Assembly: GCA_934489895.1 (NCBI GenBank)
Contig: CAKSST010000002.1
Coordinates: 84,839 to 148,838 of the forward strand
Source: an uncultured Eubacteriales bacterium
GTDB lineage: Bacteria; Bacillota; Clostridia; Oscillospirales; Acutalibacteraceae
Direction of reading: 5' to 3'
DNA length: 64,000 nt
The notes beneath the pieces were generated by a model that saw only the letters and a list, made by a program, of their open reading frames with translations, did not search any database and was not told where the DNA came from. This document shows, one piece after another, positions 51,497-60,851 of the stretch (position 1 is the first letter of the stretch; the number at the start of each line of letters is the position of its first letter). A program made the translations under genes and the position numbers.

Positions 51497-52339
51497 ATGA
51501 ATGCCCAAAGTATTTATATGCGTTATCCCGGCGGTGTGGCAAAGGCGTTTACAATGTCCTTTGACGATGGCAGAGTAAGGGATGCAGATATAATAAAAAT
51601 ACTGCAAAATAACGGGATAAAAGCAACCTTTTTTATCCCTACGGGTATGTTTGGTAAATCATATACCCTTGTTGCAAACGGCGATGCTTGCGTTGCACAG
51701 TATGCAAATACCGGTATGGAGATTGCTGCCCATTCCCGTACTCATCCTGATTTGCCTACCGTTTATGAGCAAAAGGGCGAACAGGGATTGAAGGAAGAAA
51801 TTCTTGACGATATTGCAGCTTTAGAAAAGCTGTTCGGTGAAAAAGTGTGCGGAATGTCTTACCCGGGTGCGCCGCCGTATAAACTTTATAACGATGCGGT
51901 AATTGAGTTTTTAAAAAACAATAATGTGGGATATTCCCGTACGGCCGCCACCACCGAAAAGTTTGATTTGCCTGAGAATTGGCTTTTGTGGGCGCCTACA
52001 AGCTGGGTTGGATATGCTGATAAATTGCAAAAGCTAACAACGGAGTTTTTAAGTGCAGATGTAACAAAAGCCCCGCTTTTGTATAATATTTGGGGTCATG
52101 CTTATGATATTGACGAAAAATGGGAGTCCTTTGAAGCCTTTGCGCAGTTTTGCGCAAGTATTGGCAGGCAAAATGATGTGTGGTATGCTTCGTACGGTGA
52201 TATTTTTCACTATGCTAAAGCTTTTGAAAAACTTGAAGCTTGCAATAATACGGTAACCAATAAGGCGAAAATTGCCATTTGGTTTGAATATAACGATAGA
52301 ATTATTGAGCTCAAGGCAGGCCAAACAATAAATTTATAA
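51497..52339 (+). CDS. Paralogous polysaccharide deacetylase without signal peptide
   Basis: A 280-residue CE4 protein, clearly a tandem duplicate of the preceding gene: both share YMRYPGGVAKAFTMSFDDGR and LKEEILDDIA. It keeps FDDG and AHSRTH (metal Asp and His pair), but has no signal peptide, linker or anchor, and should be cytoplasmic. GGGG lies 9-10 nt before ATG 51497. It could act on an intracellular acetylated sugar or oligosaccharide. A bidirectional terminator follows. Confidence 0.85.
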   Translation: MNAQSIYMRYPGGVAKAFTMSFDDGRVRDADIIKILQNNGIKATFFIPTGMFGKSYTLVANGDACVAQYANTGMEIAAHSRTHPDLPTVYEQKGEQGLKEEILDDIAALEKLFGEKVCGMSYPGAPPYKLYNDAVIEFLKNNNVGYSRTAATTEKFDLPENWLLWAPTSWVGYADKLQKLTTEFLSADVTKAPLLYNIWGHAYDIDEKWESFEAFAQFCASIGRQNDVWYASYGDIFHYAKAFEKLEACNNTVTNKAKIAIWFEYNDRIIELKAGQTINL

Positions 52340-52340
52340 A

Positions 52341-52378
52341 ATAAAAAACAGTGCTCGGTTGAACGCTGTTTTTTATTT
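52341..52378. terminator. Bidirectional terminator between deacetylase and GH13 genes
   Basis: AAAAAACAGTG and CGCTGTTTTTT form a stem around CTCGGTTGAA, with A and T runs on both sides, between convergent genes. Confidence 0.75.
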
Positions 52379-54217
52379 GCATATTCCTATAAAGAAATCT
52401 TCACCGTTTACGGTAATTGTTTTGCCGTTTGGTTGGTTGCCCCAAAGTACAGTACAGCTCTCAAACTGCGAGGGCAGTTGCAGTGTTGCGCTGTCGCACC
52501 AGCGGTTTACGCAAATAAGCAGGGTGTTATCCTTGCTTTGCCGCAGGTATGCTATATGACCCAAATCAGAGTCGGGCAGGGGAATGAATTCGCCGTTTAT
52601 AAAGCAGGAATTATTACGGCGTATATTACCGAGTGTTCGATAGAATTCGATCAGCTCGGTATCGGCTGTATCCCACGGGAAAGGAGCGCGGCAAAACGGG
52701 TCTTTTCCGCCTTGCAGTCCCGCCTCGTCACCGTAATAAATTGATGGAACGCCGGGCAGGGTGTATTGCAAGGCTACGGCAAGCTTTAATTTTTTCTTTG
52801 CAGTTTTTTCCTGCTCTTTTGTAAGAGTAAAGCAAGCTTGCTGTTCGCGTGACTCTGGCAAATTATCAGTACCCAGACGGGTTAAAATTCTGGCTGTATC
52901 GTGCGTGCCGATGTGGTTCATAAGAGTGTGCACAACACAGTCGGGATAATTTTCAACAATCTGCAGTACAAGGTCGGTAAGGTCGCGTGATTTACCGCCG
53001 TTTACAAAGGAGATTATACCCTCTGCAAAGGGATAATTCATAACGCTGTCAAGCTGATTACCAAGTAAAAATTTGCGGTGTGCACCGTAACTGAATTTGT
53101 TTGAAGCGTCTTCCCAGACTTCGCCAAGCAATAAGGCGTCGGGGTTTTCAGCCTTTAAGGCTGTTCGAATTTTTTCTATAATACTGTCGGGAAGCTCATC
53201 TGCAACGTCAAGCCGCCAGCCTGAAATACCATATTTTGTCCAATGACGTATAACGCCTTTTTTGCCGCAGATAAACTCACTGAAAGAGGGGCTGTTTTCG
53301 TTGGTTTCCGGTAAGGTGTTAATACCCCACCAGGAAGCGTAGCTGTCACGCCAATTATAAAAATTAAACCAGCTTATATATGGACTGTCAGGGCTGTTGT
53401 AAGCGCCGACGGAGTTGTATCTTGAATATTTGTTAAAATATATGCTGTCGTCACCCGTGTGGGAGAAAACACCGTCAAGTATAACCGCAATACCTTTTTG
53501 TTTTGCTTTTTTACAAAGCTGCTTTAAATCTTTATCGCTACCGAGCAACGGGTCGATTTTCATATAATCCGCTGTGTTGTAGCGATGGTTTGAGTGTGCC
53601 TCAAAAATGGGATTAAGGTAAATGCAGCTTACACCTAAAGAACAAAGATAATCCAACTTTTCGATAACACCTTTAAGGTTGCCGCAATAATAGTCATTAT
53701 TAAGGCGGCAAGGGTCAGTTGTTTGCTGCCAGGCGGGTGCGGTATGCCAATCGTTTTGAATATAACGGTCTGCAGGAATATTTTTTATATGCGCTTTGTC
53801 TGAACGGTAAAAGCGGTCAGGGAAAATCTGATAAATAATACCGCCTTTTAGCCAATCGGGTGTTGAAAAGTTTTTGTCATATACCGTTAGCTGAAAAGCG
53901 TCGCTGCTGCCGACAGCGCCTGTATTATGTGCGCCTTTGCCAACGGTAAAATTACCGTCATTTGTGCTGTAGCCAAAATTATACCAATAAAGCCCTGCTT
54001 CAAGGGAAATTTCGGTGCCGTAGAATTTACCGCCGTCAAACTCTTCTTGGTACAAAAGCTGTACGGTGTTTTTGTAATCGCTTGTATCGCACCATATATT
54101 TACCCACGCGCTGTTTGCATTATGCAACAAAAGCCGTAACCGCAAAATTTCTTTTGCGGCTACGGCTTTTTGTGTTGATTTGTACAGCTTGTTTCTTGAA
54201 TCAAACAACGGGTACAT
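52373..54217 (-). CDS. GH13 alpha-amylase / neopullulanase-type enzyme
   Basis: A 614-residue GH13 enzyme without a signal peptide. An N-terminal beta domain (about 1-125) of CBM34 type precedes the barrel, with IYQIFPDRFYRS, DGVFSHTG (region I), GWRLDVADE (region II, nucleophile Asp near 337), GEVWED (region III, acid Glu near 367) and NHIGTHDTARIL (region IV). The C-terminal domain includes LLICVNRW. Cyclomaltodextrinase, neopullulanase or maltogenic amylase activity on short alpha-glucans is likely. glgP ends 25 nt upstream, so the two form a glycogen/maltodextrin-use unit. Confidence 0.9.
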   Translation of the reverse strand: MYPLFDSRNKLYKSTQKAVAAKEILRLRLLLHNANSAWVNIWCDTSDYKNTVQLLYQEEFDGGKFYGTEISLEAGLYWYNFGYSTNDGNFTVGKGAHNTGAVGSSDAFQLTVYDKNFSTPDWLKGGIIYQIFPDRFYRSDKAHIKNIPADRYIQNDWHTAPAWQQTTDPCRLNNDYYCGNLKGVIEKLDYLCSLGVSCIYLNPIFEAHSNHRYNTADYMKIDPLLGSDKDLKQLCKKAKQKGIAVILDGVFSHTGDDSIYFNKYSRYNSVGAYNSPDSPYISWFNFYNWRDSYASWWGINTLPETNENSPSFSEFICGKKGVIRHWTKYGISGWRLDVADELPDSIIEKIRTALKAENPDALLLGEVWEDASNKFSYGAHRKFLLGNQLDSVMNYPFAEGIISFVNGGKSRDLTDLVLQIVENYPDCVVHTLMNHIGTHDTARILTRLGTDNLPESREQQACFTLTKEQEKTAKKKLKLAVALQYTLPGVPSIYYGDEAGLQGGKDPFCRAPFPWDTADTELIEFYRTLGNIRRNNSCFINGEFIPLPDSDLGHIAYLRQSKDNTLLICVNRWCDSATLQLPSQFESCTVLWGNQPNGKTITVNGEDFFIGICK

Positions 54218-54242
54218 AATGCATCTCGCTTTTTATAATCAA

Positions 54243-56642
54243 TTATTTTAAAGGATGGATATGCCAGATGTTTTTAGCGTAATCATCAATTGAACGGTCG
54301 GCGGCAAAAATGCCCGACTGCGCTATATTAACAAGTGACATTCTGTTCCATACATTTTTGTCGGCATAAAGCTTTACAGCCTTATCGTGCGCCGCACAGT
54401 AATCGTTAAAGTCTGCCAACGCCATATAATTATCGTTGTTTATAAAGGTTTGCGCAAGGTCAGCAAAGGCACGGTTATCCATAGACGCCATAAAGTCAAG
54501 CGCAGCCTTTATACGCGGATTGTTATCATAGTAACTTCTTGAATTATATCCCTGTGATTTTATGCGCATAACCTCAGGTGTGGTCATACCAAAAATAATT
54601 ATATTATCATTGCCGACGGCTTCGTGTATCTCAACATTTGCACCATCCTCTGTACCCAAAGTTATTGCGCCGTTAAGCATAAATTTCATATTACCTGTAC
54701 CGCTAGCTTCGGTTGATGCAAGTGAAATCTGCTCAGATATTTCGGCGGCGGGTATCATAATCTCGGCTAAAGTTACCCTGTAGTCTTCCATAAATACGAT
54801 CTTTATTTTGTCACGGGCAACGGGATCTGCTTCAATAATTTTTGAAAGAGAAATTATCATCTGAATGATTTTTTTCGCAAGGAAATATCCGGGAGCTGCC
54901 TTTGCGCCGAAAATATAGGTTTTAGGTGTAACCTCGGCATTTGGATTTTCTTTTATAAACAGGTAATCCGAAATAATATGCAATGCGTTAAGGTGTTGGC
55001 GTTTGTATTCGTGCAGACGCTTTGCCTGCATATCAATTATGCTGTCGGGATTAATGGAAATATCCCAAAGCTTTTTTGTGTAGTTTCCAAGGCGTACCTT
55101 GTTCTGATGCTTGATTTTGGCAAGAGTATTAAGCACGGTCTTGTCATCGGCAAAGTCATTAAGCTTTGAAAGCTGTGAAGCATTAAATACAAAACCGTCG
55201 CCTATAAGACTTTTAATGTACTCTGATAAAGCGGGGTTTGCCTGGCACAGCCAACGGCGGTGCGCAATACCGTTTGTAACGTTTGTGAATTTATCGGGCA
55301 TTAAACGGTAATAGTCGATGAACAGTGAGTCTTTAAGAATGTTGCTGTGCAGACGGGAAACACCGTTTACTGTGTGACAGGCTGCAACACAAAGGTTTGC
55401 CATACGTATCATACCGCCCTGAATTATGGCAGTGCGCTCAACATAATCGGCATCGTGAGTTGCTTCCCATATTTTGTGTCTGAAGCGGTTGTCAATTTCG
55501 CATACAATGCTGTAAATGCGGGGCAGCCTCTGCTTAAACTGGTCAATCTGCCAGCATTCAAGAGCTTCGCTCATAACTGTATGGTTAGTATATGCAACTG
55601 TGCGTGTTACAATATCCCACGCGTTGTCCCAGGTATAGCCGCACTCATCGAGCAAAAATCGCATAAGCTCAGGTATGGAAAGAGCGGGGTGGGTATCGTT
55701 AATATGAATTGCAACCTTATCGGGCAGGTTATCAAGAGTTGAATAATGCCGCAAATGGCGATGCAGTATATCTTGAATAGAAGCGCTTACAAGGAAATAT
55801 TGCTGACGCAGCCTCAGCCCCTTGCCTTCAAAATGATCGTCACCGGGATAAAGTACCTTGCTGATAGCTTCGGTGGTTGCCTTTTGCTCGGATGCGCGCA
55901 CATAGTCGCCCTGATTAAAGGCCTGCATATCAATACCGTTGTATTCGGCGCTCCAAAGGCGCAGAACATTAACGGTTCTGCCGTTCTTACCTGCAACCAT
56001 CAAGTCATAGGGAACAGCTTTTACGCAGGTGCTGTTTTCGTGTTTTATGTGATGGTAGTTTCCGTCCCACTGTTCGTTAATATATCCGTCAAAATATACG
56101 TTTACAGCAGAACCGGGACGCTGTTCAAGCCATACTTCGCCGCCGGGAAGCCAAAAATCAGGCAGCTCGGTCTGCCAGCCGTCAACAAACTTCTGCTTGA
56201 ACATGCCGTAATCGTATTTTATGCAATAACCCATTGCGTTATATCCGCCTGTCGAAAGACTGTCTAAAAAGCAGGCGGCAAGTCTGCCAAGACCGCCGTT
56301 GCCAAGGCCTGCATCTGGTTCAAGCTCATACAGCCGGTCAAGCTTTACACCCATTCCTTTAAGGGCTTTTTCCATTTCTGTGTCAAGACCCAGATTGTAA
56401 AGAGTGTTCTTCAGTGAACGGCCCATAAGGAATTCTATACTCAGATAATAAACGCTTTTTGCGTTTTGCTTTTGAGCGTCTTTATTAAACTCAGAACGGC
56501 GCTCGCGCATAATGTCAAGAAGCACCAATACACATGCTTTATAAAACAAATCGTCATCTGCGTTTTCTGCCGAAACAGAAAAATTGTGTGATAGCTTACG
56601 CTTAAGCTGAGCAGCAAGCTCTTTTGCAGTTATTTTAGGCAT
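54243..56642 (-). CDS. glgP: Glycogen/alpha-glucan phosphorylase
   Basis: A 799-residue GT35 enzyme that releases glucose-1-phosphate from alpha-1,4-glucan ends using phosphate and PLP. YLSIEFLMGRSL and ELEPDAGLGNGGLGRLAACF mark the N-terminal part. EASGTGNMKFMLNGAITLGT holds the PLP-binding Lys near residue 651, and TEDGANVEI follows. The length is typical. GGGAGAG precedes ATG 56642. It is probably expressed with the downstream GH13 enzyme, which cleaves what the phosphorylase cannot finish. Confidence 0.96.
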   Translation of the reverse strand: MPKITAKELAAQLKRKLSHNFSVSAENADDDLFYKACVLVLLDIMRERRSEFNKDAQKQNAKSVYYLSIEFLMGRSLKNTLYNLGLDTEMEKALKGMGVKLDRLYELEPDAGLGNGGLGRLAACFLDSLSTGGYNAMGYCIKYDYGMFKQKFVDGWQTELPDFWLPGGEVWLEQRPGSAVNVYFDGYINEQWDGNYHHIKHENSTCVKAVPYDLMVAGKNGRTVNVLRLWSAEYNGIDMQAFNQGDYVRASEQKATTEAISKVLYPGDDHFEGKGLRLRQQYFLVSASIQDILHRHLRHYSTLDNLPDKVAIHINDTHPALSIPELMRFLLDECGYTWDNAWDIVTRTVAYTNHTVMSEALECWQIDQFKQRLPRIYSIVCEIDNRFRHKIWEATHDADYVERTAIIQGGMIRMANLCVAACHTVNGVSRLHSNILKDSLFIDYYRLMPDKFTNVTNGIAHRRWLCQANPALSEYIKSLIGDGFVFNASQLSKLNDFADDKTVLNTLAKIKHQNKVRLGNYTKKLWDISINPDSIIDMQAKRLHEYKRQHLNALHIISDYLFIKENPNAEVTPKTYIFGAKAAPGYFLAKKIIQMIISLSKIIEADPVARDKIKIVFMEDYRVTLAEIMIPAAEISEQISLASTEASGTGNMKFMLNGAITLGTEDGANVEIHEAVGNDNIIIFGMTTPEVMRIKSQGYNSRSYYDNNPRIKAALDFMASMDNRAFADLAQTFINNDNYMALADFNDYCAAHDKAVKLYADKNVWNRMSLVNIAQSGIFAADRSIDDYAKNIWHIHPLK

Positions 56643-57014
56643 AAAAACTCTCCCGATATAATGAATAAATAATATATACTATATAATACCCGCTTTATTG
56701 CAAAAAAGCAATAGTGCCCTTTAAACAAAAATATGCTTAAATTTGTGCAGTCTTTACAAAAATATTTCAAAAAAATTTGAATATAAAAACTTTTTTGGGC
56801 AAAAATAACAACTTTGCCTATTTTTACTCAGGCTGGCGAGAGTTTAGCCTGCTGCCTTTTATAGCCTTGCCGGCGCTTATTTTTATAATGCTGACGTATT
56901 ACAAGCGATAAGACAAGTGCGGACAAAAAAATTTAGGTCGGTCGGGACGTATCCAACTTTTGTCAGAACAAAAGAAAAGCCCGCAAAAAATGCGGGCTTT
57001 AATTAATTTATAAA
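56643..57014. other. Gap between glgP and the small membrane gene
   Basis: About 370 nt. It holds the glgP promoter region, an open stretch of about 56 codons (56741-56911) with no start signal that ends FSLLPFIALPALIFIMLTYY, and the terminator at 56976-57000. The open stretch may be a 3' remnant of a membrane protein gene; I do not call it. Confidence 0.35.
56976..57000 (-). terminator. Terminator of the small membrane protein gene
   Basis: AAAGCCCGCA at 56976-56985 and TGCGGGCTTT at 56991-57000, a perfect 10-bp stem, 14 nt after the small gene's stop, with T-rich sequence on the minus side. Confidence 0.75.
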
Positions 57015-57167
57015 TTATTCGTTTGGCTCACAGTCACACTCAATGTAATCGCCAGAGTTGTCATATTTGTTGAGTAGGAAACGGTCAACCAAAAGGGCAA
57101 CGCCCACAGCCATTGAAACAACGGCAATTACGCCTGATACAACCCACATAACGTGTTTGAATTTCAT
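57015..57167 (-). CDS. Small (50-aa) single-pass membrane protein
   Basis: MKFKHVMWVVSGVIAVVSMA begins a 50-residue protein with one hydrophobic helix (about 7-27) and an acidic tail DYIECDCEPNE with two Cys. AGGTGG lies 8 nt before ATG 57167, and a terminator follows, so it is a complete transcription unit. The family is unknown to me by name, though similar short proteins with acidic Cys tails are seen in Ruminococcaceae. Function unknown. Confidence 0.65.
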   Translation of the reverse strand: MKFKHVMWVVSGVIAVVSMAVGVALLVDRFLLNKYDNSGDYIECDCEPNE

Positions 57168-57367
57168 AATGTCAACCACCTTTTTTTATTTAATTATATC
57201 TTTTTAAATATTATTTGTCAATATGCTGTATATAAAAATTAAAATACTTAATAATTTATAGTAGTCAAGCCGGCTGTAAAGTGATATACTAATATTAATT
57301 AAAAAATTGTTAAATTTTTTAAGCTTTATTTATGGTATAATATTTAAAATAACAAATACAGGAGGAA

Positions 57368-58663
57368 ATGTTTTTGCCCGAATGTGTAATTCTTGCTGAC
57401 GGTGTTGAGGGTCTTTATATAAAAAACACCCGTTTTAAAACCGCACGCATTTCATTTAATTTTTATCTGCCGCTCAAGAAAGAAACAGTAGCGGCTAATG
57501 CTTTACTGCCCTGCGTACTCACATCCTGCAGCAGTAAATACCCTTCATTTATACAGCTTAACCGCAAATTAAAGGAGCTGTACGGCGCGGTGCTTACCCA
57601 GTCTTCTGTAAAGCTGGACGATATGCAGTGTATATCAATTGCCGTAACAACGCTTTGCGACAAATATACGCCTGATAACAGCCCTGTTGTTATGGAGGCG
57701 GCGCAGCTGCTTGCAGATATTATTTTTTCGCCTCTGATTTGCGGCGATGCATTTATGCCTGCGGACGTTGACCGTGAAAAGCGTCAGCTTGCCGAAAGCA
57801 TAGAGGGCGAAATTAATGAAAAGCGTATATATGCCCGCGCGCGTCTTGTTGAAGAAATGTTTGATAATCAGCCCTACGGTTTGCCACATAGCGGTAAAGC
57901 GGAGGATGTACTCAAGGTTACACCCCGGCAGCTTTTTGAGACTTGGCAGAATTTACTGCGCAGCGCTTATGTTCGCGTACAGGCTGTGGGGGACTTTTGC
58001 CCTGACGAACTGTTCAGCGCAACAGCAGCGGCATTCGGCGCAATAAAAAGGGAAAACATTACAGATATAAAAACAATGGCTCCTGCCACACCGCGTAAGG
58101 ATGTAAAGCGCATAACCGAAAAGCTTGAGGTTGCGCAAGGCAAGCTTGTAATGGGATTTACCTCTGAGTGCTGGGGTATTGATAATAATACCGATGCTGC
58201 AACCGTTATGGCGGATGTTTTCGGAGGCGGTCCTTATTCGCTTTTATTTGAAAATGTACGCGAAAAACAAAGCCTTTGTTATTACTGCTCTTGTACAAGC
58301 GTGCGCAGCAAGGGATTTTTGATGGTTGACAGCGGTGTTGAGGCAAAAAACGCAAAAACCGCCGAAGCCGAGATTTTAAATCAGCTTGACGTATTAAAAA
58401 GCGGCGATTTTTCGAGCGAGCTTTTTGATGCTTCTGTTCGCAATTTAAAGGATTCTGTTCTTTCCTACAATGACAGCCAGAAGGCAATTGATTCCTGGTA
58501 TGCTATGCGTATAAGGCAGAGCAATCCCCCCACACCGGAGAAAATGGCAGAACGTATCGGCAAGGTAACACCCAATCAGGTAATATCGGCGGCAAAGGGT
58601 GTTGAACTTAACGCCGTTTACATGCTTATGCCTGCAAGCTATGATGAGAAAGCGGGAGAATAG
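57368..58663 (+). CDS. M16-family protease-like subunit without catalytic motif (YfmF-like)
   Basis: A 431-residue M16 (insulinase-type) protein. It keeps the two-lobe fold (RKLKELYGAVLTQSS, VFGGGPYSLLFENVREKQSL) but lacks the HxxEH zinc motif in the N-terminal lobe. It is followed 3 nt later by a second M16 protein that has the motif. The pair resembles YfmF/YfmH of B. subtilis and other heterodimeric M16 proteases, in which one subunit is catalytic and the other helps bind substrate. AGGAGG precedes ATG 57368. Confidence 0.85.
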   Translation: MFLPECVILADGVEGLYIKNTRFKTARISFNFYLPLKKETVAANALLPCVLTSCSSKYPSFIQLNRKLKELYGAVLTQSSVKLDDMQCISIAVTTLCDKYTPDNSPVVMEAAQLLADIIFSPLICGDAFMPADVDREKRQLAESIEGEINEKRIYARARLVEEMFDNQPYGLPHSGKAEDVLKVTPRQLFETWQNLLRSAYVRVQAVGDFCPDELFSATAAAFGAIKRENITDIKTMAPATPRKDVKRITEKLEVAQGKLVMGFTSECWGIDNNTDAATVMADVFGGGPYSLLFENVREKQSLCYYCSCTSVRSKGFLMVDSGVEAKNAKTAEAEILNQLDVLKSGDFSSELFDASVRNLKDSVLSYNDSQKAIDSWYAMRIRQSNPPTPEKMAERIGKVTPNQVISAAKGVELNAVYMLMPASYDEKAGE

Positions 58664-58666
58664 GTT

Positions 58667-59941
58667 ATGATTAAAAAGACTTTTTGCGATCCTATAACTC
58701 AGGAAAGTTATATTTTGGCACACCATCCCACAGGCTTGCAGATATATTTGATGCCAAGACAGCAATATTCATCTTCTTATGCGGTTTTCGGAACACGCTA
58801 TGGCTCTGTGGATGTAAGTTTTAAAACAGATAAAGGCGATATTATTGTGCCTGAGGGCATTGCCCACTTTTTAGAGCACAAACTTTTTGAAAGCGAAGAC
58901 GGCGATGCTTTTACGCGTTTTTCCGCAACGGGCGCAAACGCAAACGCATATACTTCTTTTGACAGAACCTGTTATTTATTCTCCTGCACAAGCAGGTTTG
59001 AAGAAAATCTTGAAATATTGCTTGATTTTGTGCAGTCACCTTATTTTACCGAGCAAACGGTTAATAAGGAGCAGGGCATTATAGGACAGGAAATAAGAAT
59101 GTACGATGATGTTCCGTCCTGGTGCGTGTTGTTCAACATGCTGCAGGCCATGTATAAAAATCATCCTGTAAGGGTGGATATTGCGGGTACGGTTGAGTCT
59201 ATATCACAAATAACCTCTGACCTGCTTTACAGCTGTTATAACACTTTTTATAACCCGTCAAATATGTATATCTGTATAGCGGGTAATTTTGATGCCGACA
59301 AGGCTTTGGAAATCATTGAAAAAGGCATAAAGGGCAATGATAAAAAGCAGGTTGTAAAGCCGTCGTATTATGAGCTGCCCGGTATTGTGCAGCCCTATGT
59401 TGAAAAAAGTCTCGCGGTTGCAATGCCTGTGTTCAGCTTTGGGTACAAGGAAGACTGCAAGGGTTTGCGTTCGCTAAAGCAAAGATTAAGCAGTGAAATT
59501 TTGCTTGATATTATTGCTTCAAATACATCGCCGCTTTTTGAAAAGCTGATGGATGCAGGTCTTATAAATGATGAATTTGGTTTTGAATACTTTATGGGAC
59601 AGGACTTTGCTGTTCCTATGTTCCAAGGTGAATCTTCAGACCCCAAAGCAGTTGCAAAAATGATAAATGAAGAAATCCGACGCTTAAAGCGTGAGGGTAT
59701 CGATAAAAAGGAATTTGAAATTTCTTATAAAAGTGCTTGGGCGAGCGCTGTTGCACGTACAGAGGGCAACAACTCTGCGGTAAGTGCGATGATAGACTGC
59801 GCAATGTATGGCGAAGGCTTGTTTGACCAATTGAAGGTTTTAAAAGAACTGACAATTGCGGATATCAATGAGGCGCTTTCTCGTATCGATACAAATGCAT
59901 CGGTGCTTTCGGTAATAAACTCAAACTCCAAGGGGGAATAA
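58667..59941 (+). CDS. M16-family zinc protease, catalytic subunit (YfmH-like)
   Basis: A 424-residue M16 protease with the inverted zinc motif HFLEH near residues 67-71, the downstream Glu region (EQGIIGQEIRMYDD), and ANAYTSFDRTCYLF. It should cleave small peptides as a heterodimer with the preceding inactive subunit. Relatives are linked to peptide maturation or degradation. There is no signal peptide, so it acts in the cytoplasm or at the membrane. lgt starts 4 nt after the stop, placing it in one operon with lgt and folD. Confidence 0.88.
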   Translation: MIKKTFCDPITQESYILAHHPTGLQIYLMPRQQYSSSYAVFGTRYGSVDVSFKTDKGDIIVPEGIAHFLEHKLFESEDGDAFTRFSATGANANAYTSFDRTCYLFSCTSRFEENLEILLDFVQSPYFTEQTVNKEQGIIGQEIRMYDDVPSWCVLFNMLQAMYKNHPVRVDIAGTVESISQITSDLLYSCYNTFYNPSNMYICIAGNFDADKALEIIEKGIKGNDKKQVVKPSYYELPGIVQPYVEKSLAVAMPVFSFGYKEDCKGLRSLKQRLSSEILLDIIASNTSPLFEKLMDAGLINDEFGFEYFMGQDFAVPMFQGESSDPKAVAKMINEEIRRLKREGIDKKEFEISYKSAWASAVARTEGNNSAVSAMIDCAMYGEGLFDQLKVLKELTIADINEALSRIDTNASVLSVINSNSKGE

Positions 59942-59945
59942 AGTT

Positions 59946-60851
59946 ATGTATAATGTTACTATTTTCGGAATTAAATTAAACTTAAACCCTGTTGCGTTTA
60001 CCATTCCCATAGGCGACGGCTGGACAGTTTACTGGTACGGCATAATAATTGCCGTAGGCTTTATGCTTGCCGTGCTTTACGGACTTTCTACCGCAAAAAA
60101 AATCGGTATTAATGATGATAAACTGCTTAACGGCACAATTATTACCACCCCCATTTGCATACTTTGTGCCCGTACATATTATCTGCTGTTTGACGGAGAG
60201 AAACTTAGCGGCATCAAAGAGTTTTTTGGCTTTGGCGGCAGCGGCTTTTCGGGTCTTGCAATTTACGGAGCAGTAATAGGCGCGGCAATTTGTGCGGTTA
60301 TTTTCAGCAAAATTTATAAGTTTAATATGTTAAATCTGTTTGACCTTGTTGCTACCTCCTTTTTAATAGGTCAGTCAATAGGACGCTGGGGCAATTTTGT
60401 TAACCAGGAAGCCTTTGGCTCTGCTACGGGCAGCAACTGGTGGGGCATGACAAGCCAGGCGGTTGAGTATGAGCTTGGTGAAGGCGTGCTGGCACATCCC
60501 TGCTTTTTATATGAGTCGATTTGGTGCGCAGCAGGATTCTTTTTGCTGAATTGGATGTTGCGCAAAAAGCGTCAGTATTACGGACAGGTAACTTTATTGT
60601 ACGGTGTTTGGTACGGTTTTGGAAGAACAATTATTGAAAGCCTGCGCACCGATAGCCTTATGATAGGAAATATACGTGTTTCAATGTTGCTTTCTGCAAT
60701 TGTCTGCGTTGGCTGTTCTGCGGCACTTATAATTATAAACCGCCGCAAGAAAGCTGTAGCTGTTAACCAAACCTACGTGCTGATGTTTTCAGATATAACA
60801 GATGAAGAACGGAATGTACAAGAGGAGAACAATGATGGCGAAGATAATTGA
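59946..60851 (+). CDS. lgt: Prolipoprotein diacylglyceryl transferase
   Basis: A 301-residue membrane enzyme with seven hydrophobic segments. Signs are YGIIIAVGFMLAVLYG, the signature GRWGNFVNQEAFG near residue 145, CFLYESIW, and GRTIIESLRTDSL. Lgt transfers diacylglycerol from phosphatidylglycerol to the lipobox Cys of prolipoproteins. AGGGGG precedes ATG. The C-terminus extends about 20 acidic residues past the last helix. folD overlaps its end by 17 nt. Confidence 0.95.
   Translation: MYNVTIFGIKLNLNPVAFTIPIGDGWTVYWYGIIIAVGFMLAVLYGLSTAKKIGINDDKLLNGTIITTPICILCARTYYLLFDGEKLSGIKEFFGFGGSGFSGLAIYGAVIGAAICAVIFSKIYKFNMLNLFDLVATSFLIGQSIGRWGNFVNQEAFGSATGSNWWGMTSQAVEYELGEGVLAHPCFLYESIWCAAGFFLLNWMLRKKRQYYGQVTLLYGVWYGFGRTIIESLRTDSLMIGNIRVSMLLSAIVCVGCSAALIIINRRKKAVAVNQTYVLMFSDITDEERNVQEENNDGEDN

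Noticed and set aside
56741..56911. Open stretch ending in a hydrophobic helix between glgP and the small gene
   Set aside because: No start codon context; at most a 3' remnant of a lost membrane protein gene.
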